Below are positions 35,381 through 46,627 of a stretch of DNA of 64,000 bases, piece by piece. Under the pieces are notes generated by a model. It did not search any database. It was not told the origin of the DNA and worked only from the letters and a program-made list of their open reading frames with translations. This DNA is from Paracoccus solventivorans (GTDB lineage: Bacteria > Pseudomonadota > Alphaproteobacteria > Rhodobacterales > Rhodobacteraceae), in NCBI RefSeq assembly GCF_900142875.1, contig NZ_FRCK01000003.1, positions 248,001 through 312,000 on the forward strand, read 5' to 3'. The translations under genes and the position numbers were made by a program. The number at the start of each line of letters is the position of its first letter. Position 1 is the stretch's first letter.

Positions 35381-36247
35381 TCACCCGCCCCCAAACACCA
35401 TGGCGACGATATCGGCAGGCGAGGCGCCCTGCGCCCGATACAGCGCAATCGCCCGCGCGTCGTCTCGCTTGGCCAGGCGCTTGCCGCTGTCGTCGCGGAT
35501 CAGGCGGTGGTGATGATAAAGCGGCTGCGGCAGGTCCAGCAGCGCCTGAAGAAGCGCGTGGATATAGGTGGAATCAAACAGATCCTTGCCGCGCGTGACC
35601 AGAGTGATCCCCTGTGCGGCATCGTCCACCACCACCGACAGGTGATAGCTGGTCCCCATCCCGCGCCGCGCCAGCACCACGTCGCCGATGCCGCTGATGA
35701 AATCCGCCGCGGTCAGCTCGTGACGCTGGCCGGGCAGCACCGCCTCGTCCATGAAGCCGATCCGGTCCAGACCCAGCGTGGTAAAGGCGCGGGCCACGTC
35801 CAGCCGGATCGCGTCACCCGGCCCGGCCTCTGCCATCGCCCGTCCGCGGCAGGTGCCGGGGTAGACCGGGCCATCGGGGCCCAGCGCACCCTCTTGCGGG
35901 GCCGACAGTGCCGCTGCGATATCGGCGCGGCGGCAGCGGCAGGGGTAGAGCAGCCCCATCGCTGCCAGCCGGTCCAGCGCCGCCGCATATTCGGGCAGGC
36001 GCTCGGACTGGCGCATCACCGGCTGCGGCCAGCTCAGGCCCAGCCAATGCAGGTCCTCATGGATCGCCGCCTCCCATTCCTTGCGGCAGCGAGAGCGATC
36101 GATGTCCTCGATCCGCAGCAGGAACTGCCCCGGGTCGGCCAGCCGCGCGGCGGTCAGCGCGGCGAAGGCGTGGCCCAGATGCAGCGGCCCGGTGGGCGAG
36201 GGCGCAAACCGCGTCCGCCTGATCCCGTCTATTGCGCCGCCAGCCAC
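35381..36247 (-). CDS. gluQ: Glutamyl-Q tRNA(Asp) synthetase
   Basis: Truncated glutamyl-tRNA synthetase that attaches glutamate to queuosine in tRNA-Asp, 288 residues. The Rossmann core with [18 protein letters not shown] (HIGH-like) and [13 protein letters not shown] (KMSKS-like) is present, with zinc cysteines in YPCRCRR and GTCRG. The anticodon-binding half of GluRS is absent, as the family requires. It overlaps the upstream trmFO gene by 19 bp and so is its operon partner. Confidence 0.93.
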   Translation of the reverse strand: MAGGAIDGIRRTRFAPSPTGPLHLGHAFAALTAARLADPGQFLLRIEDIDRSRCRKEWEAAIHEDLHWLGLSWPQPVMRQSERLPEYAAALDRLAAMGLLYPCRCRRADIAAALSAPQEGALGPDGPVYPGTCRGRAMAEAGPGDAIRLDVARAFTTLGLDRIGFMDEAVLPGQRHELTAADFISGIGDVVLARRGMGTSYHLSVVVDDAAQGITLVTRGKDLFDSTYIHALLQALLDLPQPLYHHHRLIRDDSGKRLAKRDDARAIALYRAQGASPADIVAMVFGGG

Positions 36248-37584
36248 GCGGAGAAATCCTGCTTGGCGCGCTCGGTATAGGCGGGATAGCGATCCTTGCG
36301 GCCGCGGCGGCCGCCGCGCGCCTCGACCGGCGGGAACAGCCCGAAATTGACGTTCATCGGCTGGAACGTCTTGGCCTCGGCGCCGCCGGTGATGTGATGG
36401 ACCAGCGCCCCCATGGCGGTGGTGCCGGGCGGTGGGGCCAGATCGCGCCCCAGCGCCTGCGCGGCGGCCATCCGCCCGGCCAGCAGGCCCATGGCGGCGC
36501 TTTCCACATAGCCCTCGACCCCCGTCACCTGCCCGGCAAAGCGGATATGCGGACGCGCGCGCAGCCGCATCCGCCCGTCCAGCAGCGTGGGCGAGTTCAG
36601 GAAGCTGTTGCGGTGGATGCCCCCCAACCGGGCAAAGCCGGCATCCTGCAGCCCGGGGATCATGCGGAACACCTGAACTTGCGCGCCGTATTTCATCTTG
36701 GTCTGGAAGCCGACGATATTATACAGCGTTCCCAGCGCATTATCCCGGCGCAGCTGGACCACCGCATAGGGTTTCTGGTCCGGCTTGTGGGCGTTGGTCA
36801 GCCCGACCGGCTTCATCGGGCCGTGGCGCAGGGTCTCGCGCCCGCGCTCGGCCATCACCTCGATCGGCAGGCAGCCGTCGAAGTAAGGGGTGGGGTTGGG
36901 GACGGATGACTCCTCGCCCTCGCGGAACTCGGTCTTGTCGGCGGCCAGCAGCGCGTCGATGAAGGCGTCGTAGTCGGCGCGGGTCATCGGGCAGTTGATA
37001 TAGGCGGTGCGTTCCGCCTCGGTCTCGCCCTTGTCATAGCGCGACTGGCGCCAGGCGATTCCCATGTCGATGGTCTCGGCGTGGACGATAGGGGCGATGG
37101 CGTCGAAGAAGGCGAGCGATTCGGTCCCGGTCTCGGCCCGGATCGCCTGCGCCAGCGCGTCCGAGGTCAGCGGCCCGGTGGCGATGATCCAGTTGCCGCT
37201 GTCGGGCAGGGCGGTGATTTCGCCGCTGGCGATGCTGACCAGCGGGTGCGCGCGCAGGGTGGCGGTGACTTCGGTCGAAAACGCGTCGCGGTCCACGGCC
37301 AGCGCGCCGCCCGCGGGCAGGCGGTGGCGGTCGGCCGCCGCCATCAGCAGCCCGCCCGCCGCGCGCATTTCCCAATGCAGCAGCCCGACCGCGTTGTTCA
37401 CGTCGTCGTCGGAGCGGAAGCTGTTGGAACAGACCATCTCGGCGCAGTCGCCGGTGCGATGGGCGAAGGTGCCGACATGGGGGCGCATTTCATGCAGCAC
37501 CACGGGCACGCCCGCCTGCGCTGCCTGCCAGGCGGCCTCGGATCCGGCCATGCCGGCGCCGACAATATGGATGGGTTCGGTCAT
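36229..37584 (-). CDS. trmFO: Methylenetetrahydrofolate-tRNA (uracil-54) methyltransferase TrmFO
   Basis: Flavoenzyme that makes 5-methyluridine at position 54 of tRNA using methylene-THF, 451 residues. The N-terminus [20 protein letters not shown] binds FAD, and the conserved Cys lies in [34 protein letters not shown] and NFGLFPPVE are further family segments. Its 3' end overlaps gluQ, joining two tRNA-modification genes. Confidence 0.95.
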   Translation of the reverse strand: MTEPIHIVGAGMAGSEAAWQAAQAGVPVVLHEMRPHVGTFAHRTGDCAEMVCSNSFRSDDDVNNAVGLLHWEMRAAGGLLMAAADRHRLPAGGALAVDRDAFSTEVTATLRAHPLVSIASGEITALPDSGNWIIATGPLTSDALAQAIRAETGTESLAFFDAIAPIVHAETIDMGIAWRQSRYDKGETEAERTAYINCPMTRADYDAFIDALLAADKTEFREGEESSVPNPTPYFDGCLPIEVMAERGRETLRHGPMKPVGLTNAHKPDQKPYAVVQLRRDNALGTLYNIVGFQTKMKYGAQVQVFRMIPGLQDAGFARLGGIHRNSFLNSPTLLDGRMRLRARPHIRFAGQVTGVEGYVESAAMGLLAGRMAAAQALGRDLAPPPGTTAMGALVHHITGGAEAKTFQPMNVNFGLFPPVEARGGRRGRKDRYPAYTERAKQDFSAWLAAQ

Positions 37585-37628
37585 GGGGGCGGTCTAGCAG
37601 CAGCGCAGGCGGCGGGAAAGGCGGAAGC

Positions 37629-37675
37629 CAAGCGGGGCGCTGCCCCGCACCCCGGGATATTTGGGGACAGAAGAT
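37629..37675. repeat. Hairpin element, 'CCCGGGATATTT' type
   Basis: AGCGGGGC/GCCCCGC hairpin followed by ACCCCGGGATATTTGGGG and ACAGAAGA. The first 34 bases are identical to 10128-10161 beside polA. Here it lies between two same-strand genes (rplY then trmFO), upstream of trmFO. Confidence 0.8.
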
Positions 37676-37710
37676 GGGCCTTCGGGCAGGGGGCAGAGCA
37701 GGGCGGAACG

Positions 37711-37740
37711 AAAAAGGGCGGCGCCATGGCACCGCCCCTT
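37711..37740 (-). terminator. Rho-independent terminator of rplY
   Basis: GGGCGGCGCC pairs with GGCACCGCCC (one mismatch). On the minus strand the stem is followed by TTTTTCG. It lies 22 bp past the rplY stop. Confidence 0.78.
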
Positions 37741-37762
37741 GCAGTTTCGCGCGTCGGGGCGA

Positions 37763-38386
37763 TCAGGCCTCGGCGGCAGCTTCCTCGGCCTCGGCTTCGT
37801 TGTCGTCCGACCGCAGGCCCGAGGGCGCGGTGATATTGGCGATGACGAAGTTGCGCTCGATGGTCGGGCGCACGCCCTGGGGCAGCTCGACGTCGTTGAT
37901 GTGGATCACGTCGCCGATCTTGCGGCCGGCCAGGTCGACGGTGATCTGCTCGGGGATGTCCGAGGCGGTCACCACCAGCTCGACCTCGGGGCGCACCACC
38001 ACCAGCGTGCCGCCGCGCTTCAGGCCGGGGCTGTCCTCGTGGTTGATGAACTCGACGTTCACGAACAGGTTCACGCGGCTGTTGCGGTGCACGCGCATGA
38101 AGTCGATATGCGTCGGCAGGTCCTTGACCACGTCGCGCTGGACGCCGCGGCAGATGACGCGCACGTCGTCCTGCCCCTCGACCTTCAGGTTCCACAGCGT
38201 GGACATGAAGCGACCGGCGCGCAGCTTGGTCAGCAGCGGGTTGAAGTCGAGCTGGATCGGCTGCGGGTCTTTCCCGTCGCCGTAAACGATACCGGGCACC
38301 TTGCCTGCGCGGCGAGCTTGGCGGGCGGCCCCCTTGCCTGTCCCCGCGCGTGCCTCGGCCACCAGATCAGGGATCTCTTTGGCCAT
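37763..38386 (-). CDS. rplY: 50S ribosomal protein L25 (Ctc/TL5 type)
   Basis: 5S rRNA-binding protein of 207 residues: an L25 domain (residues 1 to about 95; [22 protein letters not shown]) and a C-terminal TL5/Ctc domain ([21 protein letters not shown]) ending in an acidic [11 protein letters not shown] tail. The ATG giving [12 protein letters not shown] is chosen because AAAGGA stands 9 bases upstream. Confidence 0.95.
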   Translation of the reverse strand: MAKEIPDLVAEARAGTGKGAARQARRAGKVPGIVYGDGKDPQPIQLDFNPLLTKLRAGRFMSTLWNLKVEGQDDVRVICRGVQRDVVKDLPTHIDFMRVHRNSRVNLFVNVEFINHEDSPGLKRGGTLVVVRPEVELVVTASDIPEQITVDLAGRKIGDVIHINDVELPQGVRPTIERNFVIANITAPSGLRSDDNEAEAEEAAAEA

Positions 38387-38507
38387 TGCGAATTTCCTTT
38401 CAGGTTGCTGCCGGCCATCCTCCAAGGGTGCATGGCCGGAAGCCGCGCCTATACACGCGCGCGGGCGGAAAGGAAAGCGCCAACATCCATGCCCGCCGCA
38501 GGCGAAA

Positions 38508-38858
38508 CTAGTCTGCGGTCAGCACATGCCACATGCCGCCCCTGCCGTCCCCGGCCTTGTCGCCCGCGGCGGCATCGCCGGCATAGTAATAGACCGGGCG
38601 GCCGTCATATGCCCATTGCATGGTCCCGTCGGTGCGTTCGACCAGCGTCCAGCCTTCGCCGCGGTCGCTGCCGGCCTCGCCCAGAAACGGCGGCCAGTTC
38701 TGGGCGCATTGGTCATAGCAGGTCGAAACCCCGCCGGTATCCTGGTCATAGGTGTAAAGCGTCATTCCGCCGTCGCCGGTCGCGGCGGTCTGGGCCTGGG
38801 CCCCGCCGGCCATCAGCAGGACCATCGCTGCGGCCATCCATCCCGAACGAATCGTCAT
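38508..38858 (-). CDS. Exported COG4315-like repeat protein
   Basis: Protein of 116 residues with a signal peptide ([19 protein letters not shown], cleavage after AQAQ). The mature part carries PF03640-type segments: [20 protein letters not shown] then AQNWPPFLG and [20 protein letters not shown]. The family is periplasmic and of unknown function, often beside redox genes. The ATG with GGGGAG 9 bases upstream is chosen; the frame extends a further 44 codons without a comparable site. Confidence 0.8.
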   Translation of the reverse strand: MTIRSGWMAAAMVLLMAGGAQAQTAATGDGGMTLYTYDQDTGGVSTCYDQCAQNWPPFLGEAGSDRGEGWTLVERTDGTMQWAYDGRPVYYYAGDAAAGDKAGDGRGGMWHVLTAD

Positions 38859-39007
38859 CAGCGTCACTCCCCGGAGCAGCTGCATCGGAGTCCGGCCGAT
38901 CAGACCGAAACGCCCCGCCTGCTCCTGCGCGAGGCATGGAACTGTCGGCCGGGCACAGGATAAACCGCGCGCGGCGTGGCGGCGGATCACAGTTTGGGGA
39001 TCGGCGG

Positions 39008-40171
39008 TCAGACGTAGTCGCTGCCCCAGTTAGCGGGGACCATGACATTGTGGCGCCCGACGTTGCGGATGTCGCGTTCGCCGCACAGCGCCATGGTCAC
39101 GTCCAGTTCCTTGCGGATCACCTCGAGCGCGGCGGTCACGCCCTCTTGCCCCAGCGCGCCCAGCCCGTGCACCCAGGCGCGCCCGATCCAGGTCGCGTGC
39201 GCCCCCAGCGCCAGCGCCTTGAGCACGTCCTGCCCCGAGCGGATGCCGGAATCGAGATGCACCTCGATCCGGTCACCGACCGCGGCCACGATTTCCGGCA
39301 GCACCCGGATGGAGCTTAGCGCCCCGTCCAGCTGCCTGCCGCCGTGGTTCGACACGATGATCGCATCGGCCCCGAAATCGGCGGCGATGCGGGCGTCCTC
39401 GGCGTCCAGAATCCCCTTGAGGATCAGCTTGCCGCCCCACAGCTCGCGGATGCGGGCGATCTTGGTCCAGTCCAGCTGCGGGTCGAACTGCTCGGCCGTC
39501 CAGCTGGCCAGGTTGGCGGTGTCGGTCACCCCCTTGGCGTGGCCGACGATATTGCCGAAGAACCGTCGTTTCGTCTGCAACATCTCCAGCCCCCAGCGCC
39601 AGCGCGTCGCCAGATCGGCGATCGAGGACAGCGTCAGCTTGGGCGGCGCCGACAGCCCGTTCTTCAGGTCCTTGTGCCGCTGTCCCAGGATCTGCAGGTC
39701 CAGCGTCAGCACCAGCGCCGAACAGCGCGCGGCCTTGGCGCGGGCGATGATGTTTTCCAGGAACTCCTGATCCTTCATCACGTAAAGCTGGAACATGAAG
39801 GGTTTCGAAGTGTGCATCGCCACATCCTCGATCGAACAGATCGACATGGTGGACAGGCAGAAGGGCACGCCCGCTTCCTCAGCTGCGCGCGCGGCCTTGA
39901 TCTCGCCGTCGGCGCGCTGCATCCCGGTCATCCCCACCGGCGCCAGCGCCACCGGCATCGACACCGGCAGCCCCACCATGTCCGAGGTGAGGCTGCGGTT
40001 GGTCATGTCCACCGCCACCTTCTGGCGCAGGCGGATCTGCTGGAAGTCGCTGGTGTTTTCCCGGAACGTCTGCTCGGTGTAGCTGCCCGATTCCGCGTAG
40101 TCGTAGAACATCCGCGGGGTGCGCGCCTTGTGCAGGCGCTTGAGGTCGTCGATGCAGGTGATCACGGGCAT
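39008..40171 (-). CDS. lldD: FMN-dependent L-lactate dehydrogenase
   Basis: Respiratory L-lactate:quinone oxidoreductase of the alpha-hydroxy-acid oxidase family, 387 residues. The catalytic His lies in IIVSNHGGRQLDG, FMN contacts in MPVALAPVGMTGMQ, and the C-terminal phosphate loop is HLDSGIRSGQDVLKALALGA. No lactate permease or LldR-type regulator is adjacent; the downstream gene is an exported small protein and the upstream one a lipoprotein. Confidence 0.9.
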   Translation of the reverse strand: MPVITCIDDLKRLHKARTPRMFYDYAESGSYTEQTFRENTSDFQQIRLRQKVAVDMTNRSLTSDMVGLPVSMPVALAPVGMTGMQRADGEIKAARAAEEAGVPFCLSTMSICSIEDVAMHTSKPFMFQLYVMKDQEFLENIIARAKAARCSALVLTLDLQILGQRHKDLKNGLSAPPKLTLSSIADLATRWRWGLEMLQTKRRFFGNIVGHAKGVTDTANLASWTAEQFDPQLDWTKIARIRELWGGKLILKGILDAEDARIAADFGADAIIVSNHGGRQLDGALSSIRVLPEIVAAVGDRIEVHLDSGIRSGQDVLKALALGAHATWIGRAWVHGLGALGQEGVTAALEVIRKELDVTMALCGERDIRNVGRHNVMVPANWGSDYV

Positions 40172-40185
40172 GGGGTCTCTCTTGG

Positions 40186-40677
40186 TCAGTCGGGCGCGCA
40201 GCCCGCGGCTTGGGGATCGGCGGTTCCGGGCGGGCAGGGCGGCAGTTCGTCCGCCGCGCCGGGGTTGAGCATGTCGCGGGCGCGCTGGCGCAGGGCCTCG
40301 GCCCGCGCGGCGGTTTCGGGGTCGGTTTCACTCGCAGGCGTGGGCGTGGGTGCCGCGGCGGCGGCCGGGTCGGTCGCGGCCAGCGCCCCGGCGCGGGTGC
40401 GCAGGGCGGCGGCGCGGGCGGTCAGCGCCGCATCGCCGGTGACAGGGCTCTCGGGGGCGTGGCGGCGGGCCGCGGCCTGCCGGGCGCGCAGCGACGTCTC
40501 GACCGCGGCGGGGTCGGCGGCGGCCTCGGCCGCGTGGGCGGGGACGGCGGGGGGCGCGTTCAGTTGCGACAGCGGCAGCAACCGCGGATAGTCGCCGCCG
40601 CCGGGATCGCCGCAGCCCGCCAGCACCGCAAGCGCGGCCAGCGGGGCGAGTCGGCGGATGGGGGGGCGGCTGGACAT
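40186..40677 (-). CDS. Small Ala-rich lipoprotein, function unknown
   Basis: Protein of 163 residues with a lipoprotein signal (MSSRPPIRRLAPLAALAVLAGCG, lipobox LAGC). The rest is low-complexity, Ala/Pro/Glu-rich and probably helical (RARQAAARRHAPES; EALRQRARDMLNP), with two Cys near the C-terminus (PPCPPG and AGCAPD). No domain recognised. The start at MSSRPP is chosen because it gives the lipoprotein signal; upstream codons are GC-rich filler. It precedes lldD by 14 bp. Confidence 0.65.
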   Translation of the reverse strand: MSSRPPIRRLAPLAALAVLAGCGDPGGGDYPRLLPLSQLNAPPAVPAHAAEAAADPAAVETSLRARQAAARRHAPESPVTGDAALTARAAALRTRAGALAATDPAAAAAPTPTPASETDPETAARAEALRQRARDMLNPGAADELPPCPPGTADPQAAGCAPD

Positions 40678-40777
40678 CGCGGGCACGATAGAAACTGCGG
40701 CCCGGCGCGGCAAGCATGTCCGGCGCCCGGGGCAGGGGCATCTTTCCCCAGCGCGTGCCATGGCCTAGAACGGCGCC

Positions 40778-41365
40778 ATGGCCCGCACCACTGGTTCCCA
40801 TGCCGCGATCACCGGGCCGCTTGTCCGGCAGGCGGCGCTAAGGCTTTTCGCGCGGCATGGCTATGCCGCCGTCTCGATGCGTCAGATCGCCGCTGCCGTG
40901 GGCGTGCAGGCGGGGGCGCTTTATGCCTATACGCCCGACAAGCAGGCGCTGCTGGCCGGGCTGCTGGTCGAGCATATGGAGGACCTGCTTTCCGCCTGGG
41001 GCGACGGCCCCGACGCCCCGCCGCTGGATCGGCTGGAAGCCTTCGTGCGCTTTCACATCGCCTATTCGCTGGACCACGCCGATTCGGTGTTCCTCAGCTA
41101 CATGGAGCTGCGCAATCTTTCCCCCGAGAACCACGCCGCCATCGCCGCCCTGCGCGGCCGCTATGAGGACGCGCTGACCGCGATCCTGCGCGAGGGTGCG
41201 GCGGCGGGGGTGATGCGGCTGGCGGATGCGCGGCTGACCACCATGGCGCTGATCGCCATGCTGACCGGGGTCACCAACTGGTTTCGCGAGGGCGGGCGGC
41301 TGGACCGGCAGGCGGTGGCGGACCACTACTGGGGGCTTGTGCGCGGCGCGGTGGGGGCGGGATGA
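40778..41365 (+). CDS. TetR/AcrR family transcriptional regulator
   Basis: Protein of 195 residues. The N-terminal helix-turn-helix is AALRLFARHGYAAVSMRQIAAAVGVQAGALYAY (residues about 19-50). The C-terminal ligand domain includes FLSYMELRNLSPENHAAI, similar to TetR_C domains of regulators of CoA-related catabolism. Target genes are unclear: upstream is a divergent lipoprotein, downstream dnaG begins 7 bp after its stop, an unusual lead-in for dnaG. Confidence 0.85.
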   Translation: MARTTGSHAAITGPLVRQAALRLFARHGYAAVSMRQIAAAVGVQAGALYAYTPDKQALLAGLLVEHMEDLLSAWGDGPDAPPLDRLEAFVRFHIAYSLDHADSVFLSYMELRNLSPENHAAIAALRGRYEDALTAILREGAAAGVMRLADARLTTMALIAMLTGVTNWFREGGRLDRQAVADHYWGLVRGAVGAG

Positions 41366-41372
41366 TCGCGCC

Positions 41373-43253
41373 ATGAGCCTGCCGCCCGGATTTCTTGACG
41401 AGCTGCGCAACCGCGTTCCGATCAGCCGGATCGTGGGGCGCAAGGTGACCTGGGACCTGAAACGCTCGAACCAGGCCAAGGGCGACTGGTGGGCGCCATG
41501 CCCGTTCCACGGGGAAAAGACCGCCTCGTTCCATGTCGACGACCAGAAGGGGTTTTATTACTGCTTCGGCTGCCACGCCAAGGGCGACGCGCTGACCTTC
41601 CTGCGCGAGGCCGAGGGCATGGGGTTCATGGACGCGGTGGCGGTGATGGCGTCCGAGGCCGGGCTGCCGATGCCGGAACGCAGCCCCCGCGAACAGGCGC
41701 AGACCGACCGCCGCAGCCAGTTGGTCGAGGTGATGGACCGCGCGCTGCGCTGGTTCCGCCTGCAATTGCAGACCGGCGCCGGGGCAGGGGCGCGCGACTA
41801 TCTGGCCGGGCGCGGGCTGGAGGGGGCGGCGCTCGACCGTTTCGAGATCGGCTTTGCCCCCGACCTGCGGCAGGGGCTGCTGCGGCATCTGACGGAATCC
41901 GGCGTGCCGGAAAAACTGGCGGTCGAGGCCGGTCTGGCCGCCAAGCCCGACGACGGCGGCGCCGCCTATGACCGCTTCCGCGGCCGCATCATCTTTCCGA
42001 TCCGCGACGCCCGCGGGCGCTGCATTTCCTTTGGCGGGCGGGCGATGGACCCGAATGCGCGGGCCAAATACCTCAACGGCCCGGAAACCGCGCTGTTCGA
42101 CAAGGGGCGCAATCTCTACAACCTTGGACCCGCGCGGGCGGCGGTGTCCAAGGGGCAGCCGCTGGTGGTGGCCGAGGGCTACATGGACGTGATCGCGCTG
42201 GCGCTGGCGGGGTTCGAGGGGGCGGTGGCGCCGCTGGGCACCGCCATCACCGAGGATCAGCTGCGGCTGATGTGGCGCGTCTCGCCGGAACCGATCATCA
42301 CGCTGGACGGCGATGCCGCCGGGCAGCGCGCGGCGATGCGGCTGATCGACATGGCGCTGCCGCTGGCCGGGCCGGGGCAGGCGCTGCGATTCGCGCTGAT
42401 GCCGGGCGGACAGGACCCCGACGACCTGATCCGCAGCGGCGGGGTGGGGGCGATGCGGGCGGTGCTGGACCAGGCGCAGCCGCTGGTCGAGCTGCTGTGG
42501 CAGCGCGAGACCGAGGGCCGGGTTTTCGACAGCCCGGAACGCCGCGCCGCGCTGGACCGCGCGCTGGGGGAGGCGGTGGCGCGCATCCCCGACCCCGCTA
42601 CCCGCGAACATTACACGCGAGAGCTGAAAAACCGCCGCTGGGCGCTGTTCGCGCCGCCCCGCACCCAGACCGGCCGCTTTGCCCGCCGCGATGCGGTGCC
42701 GCCGCCGCTGCCGCAGACCCGCGCCTCGGCGCTGGTGGCCACCGATGCGGGCGAGCAGCTGATCGAGGCGATGGTGCTGGCGATCTGCGCCACCCATCCG
42801 CATCTGGTGCCGCGGGTCGAATCGCGGCTGGAACGGCTAGAGCCCGCAGACCCCGGCCGGGCGGCGCTGGTCCACGACCTGCTGGCCGGAACCCGCAGCG
42901 CGGCGGGCCGCCTTGCCCTTGATTCGATCATGGCCGATCCCCATGTCCGCTCGGCCCCGGCGATCTCGCGTCCCGCGGGCGCCAGTGAAACCGCCGAGCC
43001 GATGCTGCTGAACGCCCTGGACCGGATCGAGTCCCGCCGCGCCGCCCGCGAGGAACTCGCCCGCGCCGAGGCCGAGATCGAGGGACTCGCCGACGAGGGG
43101 CTGACCTGGCGCGTCACGCAATCGACGCGGGCGCGACTCGAGGCCGACCACCCTGCGATCGGCGCCAGTGACGACCTGGGCGAGGACCGCAAGGCGCTTG
43201 CCGACCGGCTCAGCCGCGCGCTTAGCGAGGAAATCTGGCGGAAACGCCGCTGA
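41373..43253 (+). CDS. dnaG: DNA primase
   Basis: Makes RNA primers for replication, 626 residues. The N-terminal zinc ribbon is CPFHGEKTASFHV ... YYCFGCHAKGD (CHC2 pattern, residues about 43-67). The TOPRIM domain has VVAEGYMDVIAL near 268 and LDGDAAGQRAAM near 312. The C-terminal helicase-binding region is present. Followed by rpoD with a 126-bp gap, the classic macromolecular synthesis pairing without rpsU. Confidence 0.96.
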   Translation: MSLPPGFLDELRNRVPISRIVGRKVTWDLKRSNQAKGDWWAPCPFHGEKTASFHVDDQKGFYYCFGCHAKGDALTFLREAEGMGFMDAVAVMASEAGLPMPERSPREQAQTDRRSQLVEVMDRALRWFRLQLQTGAGAGARDYLAGRGLEGAALDRFEIGFAPDLRQGLLRHLTESGVPEKLAVEAGLAAKPDDGGAAYDRFRGRIIFPIRDARGRCISFGGRAMDPNARAKYLNGPETALFDKGRNLYNLGPARAAVSKGQPLVVAEGYMDVIALALAGFEGAVAPLGTAITEDQLRLMWRVSPEPIITLDGDAAGQRAAMRLIDMALPLAGPGQALRFALMPGGQDPDDLIRSGGVGAMRAVLDQAQPLVELLWQRETEGRVFDSPERRAALDRALGEAVARIPDPATREHYTRELKNRRWALFAPPRTQTGRFARRDAVPPPLPQTRASALVATDAGEQLIEAMVLAICATHPHLVPRVESRLERLEPADPGRAALVHDLLAGTRSAAGRLALDSIMADPHVRSAPAISRPAGASETAEPMLLNALDRIESRRAAREELARAEAEIEGLADEGLTWRVTQSTRARLEADHPAIGASDDLGEDRKALADRLSRALSEEIWRKRR

Positions 43254-43379
43254 GCGTGGCGAATCACCGGACCGAATCACCTGTCGCCGTCTTTGATCGG
43301 CGGCAGCTTTCGACTAGAACCGCCGGAATCCCGGCACCCGATTCGCCGTTCCCGCGAATCAGCTAAGAAGGAACCGCCC

Positions 43380-45362
<1,983 letters not shown>

Positions 45363-45373
45363 CAACGGGCTCT

Positions 45374-45397
45374 GCCCGGAAGCTCATGTTTCCGGGC
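45374..45397 (+). terminator. Hairpin after rpoD
   Basis: GCCCGGAA/TTCCGGGC, an 8-bp stem with an 8-base loop, 12 bp past the rpoD stop. No T run follows, so termination strength is uncertain. Confidence 0.5.
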
Positions 45398-45444
45398 AAG
45401 TATTCGCCCACAGGTTGCGCCGGATCGGCCGAATCCTGCCGTTC

Positions 45445-45464
45445 AACATCAATAATAGAATGTT
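45445..45464. promoter_or_regulatory. AT-rich dyad upstream of the BLUF gene
   Basis: AACAT and ATGTT flank the AT-rich CAATAATAGA, in sharp contrast to the GC-rich surroundings. It is about 92 bp before the BLUF-protein ATG and may be its promoter or operator. Confidence 0.4.
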
Positions 45465-45555
45465 AATTCTGGGCCGAATCGGGTTACCAGACGGTTGAGT
45501 GCAGTCCATGATTGCTGGTGATCCCGGTTGTCGGGTCATACCTTCGGAGGATGGC

Positions 45556-46011
45556 ATGACCGAACGTTCCTTCGTGCTTTACCGCAGCGAAACCCGCCTG
45601 ACCCCCAGAAGCGAGATTACTCGCCTGCTGGTTGACAGCGCTCGCCGCAGCAATCGCGAACAGGCGCTGACCGGTTTCCTGCATCATGACGACGGAATCT
45701 TCTTTCACTGGCTCGAGGGTGATGCCACGCCGCTGGCGCAGATGATGCAGCGGATCGCGCGCGACCCCCGGCACAGCAACCTCGTGACCCTCGCCAGCGG
45801 GCCCCTGCCGGCGCGGCGCTTCCCCGACTGCCCGATGGGGTATTCGTCGCAGACCGATTATTCGCTGCTGCGCTGGCTGGCCGACCATTCCGTCACCGTG
45901 CGCGAACATGCGGTGTTCGCCACGGCGCTGCTGTCGTTCCTTGAAGAACGCGCCGGCAGCACCGGCTGTCAGTCCAGCCGCTCGATATGGCGGGCAAAGG
46001 CGTCCATGTAG
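45556..46011 (+). CDS. BLUF-domain protein lacking the photocycle glutamine
   Basis: Stand-alone BLUF (blue-light sensing with FAD) protein, 151 residues, very similar to the AppA BLUF domain over residues 5-105. Flavin-site Tyr9 and Asn33 match AppA Tyr21 and Asn45 at a constant offset of 12, but the position of the key Gln63 is His51 (GIFFHWLEG). The Trp of the last strand is also missing (RRFPDCPMG). Photochemistry is therefore doubtful or altered. The ATG has GGAGG 5 bases upstream. The last 14 codons run over the 3' end of the convergent reductase gene. Confidence 0.82.
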   Translation: MTERSFVLYRSETRLTPRSEITRLLVDSARRSNREQALTGFLHHDDGIFFHWLEGDATPLAQMMQRIARDPRHSNLVTLASGPLPARRFPDCPMGYSSQTDYSLLRWLADHSVTVREHAVFATALLSFLEERAGSTGCQSSRSIWRAKASM

Positions 46012-46523
46012 GTTTGCAGGAACTTGCGCAGGTTCTCGTCCTGGACGCTGCCGTCCTCGGCGTATTTTTCCGGCTCGAAGCGCAGGTAGAACTCGGGGTG
46101 GCCCATGGCAACCATCCCTAGCGTCACCATCCGCGCCTTGAGATGGACCTGCGCCGCCGCCGTCCCGATCGCGCCCTGCGAGGCGCCGACGCAGGCCGCG
46201 GGCTTGCGGCTCCACACCGATGTGCCAGAGGGGCGGCTGCCCCAGTCCAGCGCGTTGCACAGTACGCCGGGCACGGCGCGGTTGTATTCGGGCGACACCA
46301 GCAATACCGCGTCTGCGGCGGCGACCTGCGCCTTCATCCGCTCGACCGGGGCGGGGCCGCGACCGTTCTGCCACAGATCCTCGTTGTAAAGCGGCAGGTC
46401 CCCGATCTCGACGAAATCGAAATCCAGGCTGCCCTCGGCCACGCGGGCCAGCGCCTTGGCAGTGATGCGGTTGATCGACCGTGCGCGCAGCGAGCCGACA
46501 AGGACGGCGACGGAACGGGACAT
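45969..46523 (-). CDS. NADPH-dependent FMN reductase family protein
   Basis: Flavodoxin-like reductase of 184 residues. The N-terminus VAVLVGSLRARSINR is the phosphate-binding loop, LVSPEYNRAVPGVLCNALDW is the conserved SPEYN motif, and GASQGAIGTAAAQ follows. Family members reduce FMN, quinones or chromate with NAD(P)H. The ATG with AAAGGG 9 bases upstream is chosen over a TTG 33 codons earlier. It overlaps the BLUF gene by 43 bp tail to tail. Confidence 0.88.
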   Translation of the reverse strand: MSRSVAVLVGSLRARSINRITAKALARVAEGSLDFDFVEIGDLPLYNEDLWQNGRGPAPVERMKAQVAAADAVLLVSPEYNRAVPGVLCNALDWGSRPSGTSVWSRKPAACVGASQGAIGTAAAQVHLKARMVTLGMVAMGHPEFYLRFEPEKYAEDGSVQDENLRKFLQTYMDAFARHIERLD

Positions 46524-46627
46524 CGTTAGAACCCTTTCGACTTTGCGGCGCGGGAACCGCGGTTGCCGGTTGAACCTTGGGACCAAATCAAGAACAATGG
46601 CCGGAATACCGGGGCGATACAACGAAA

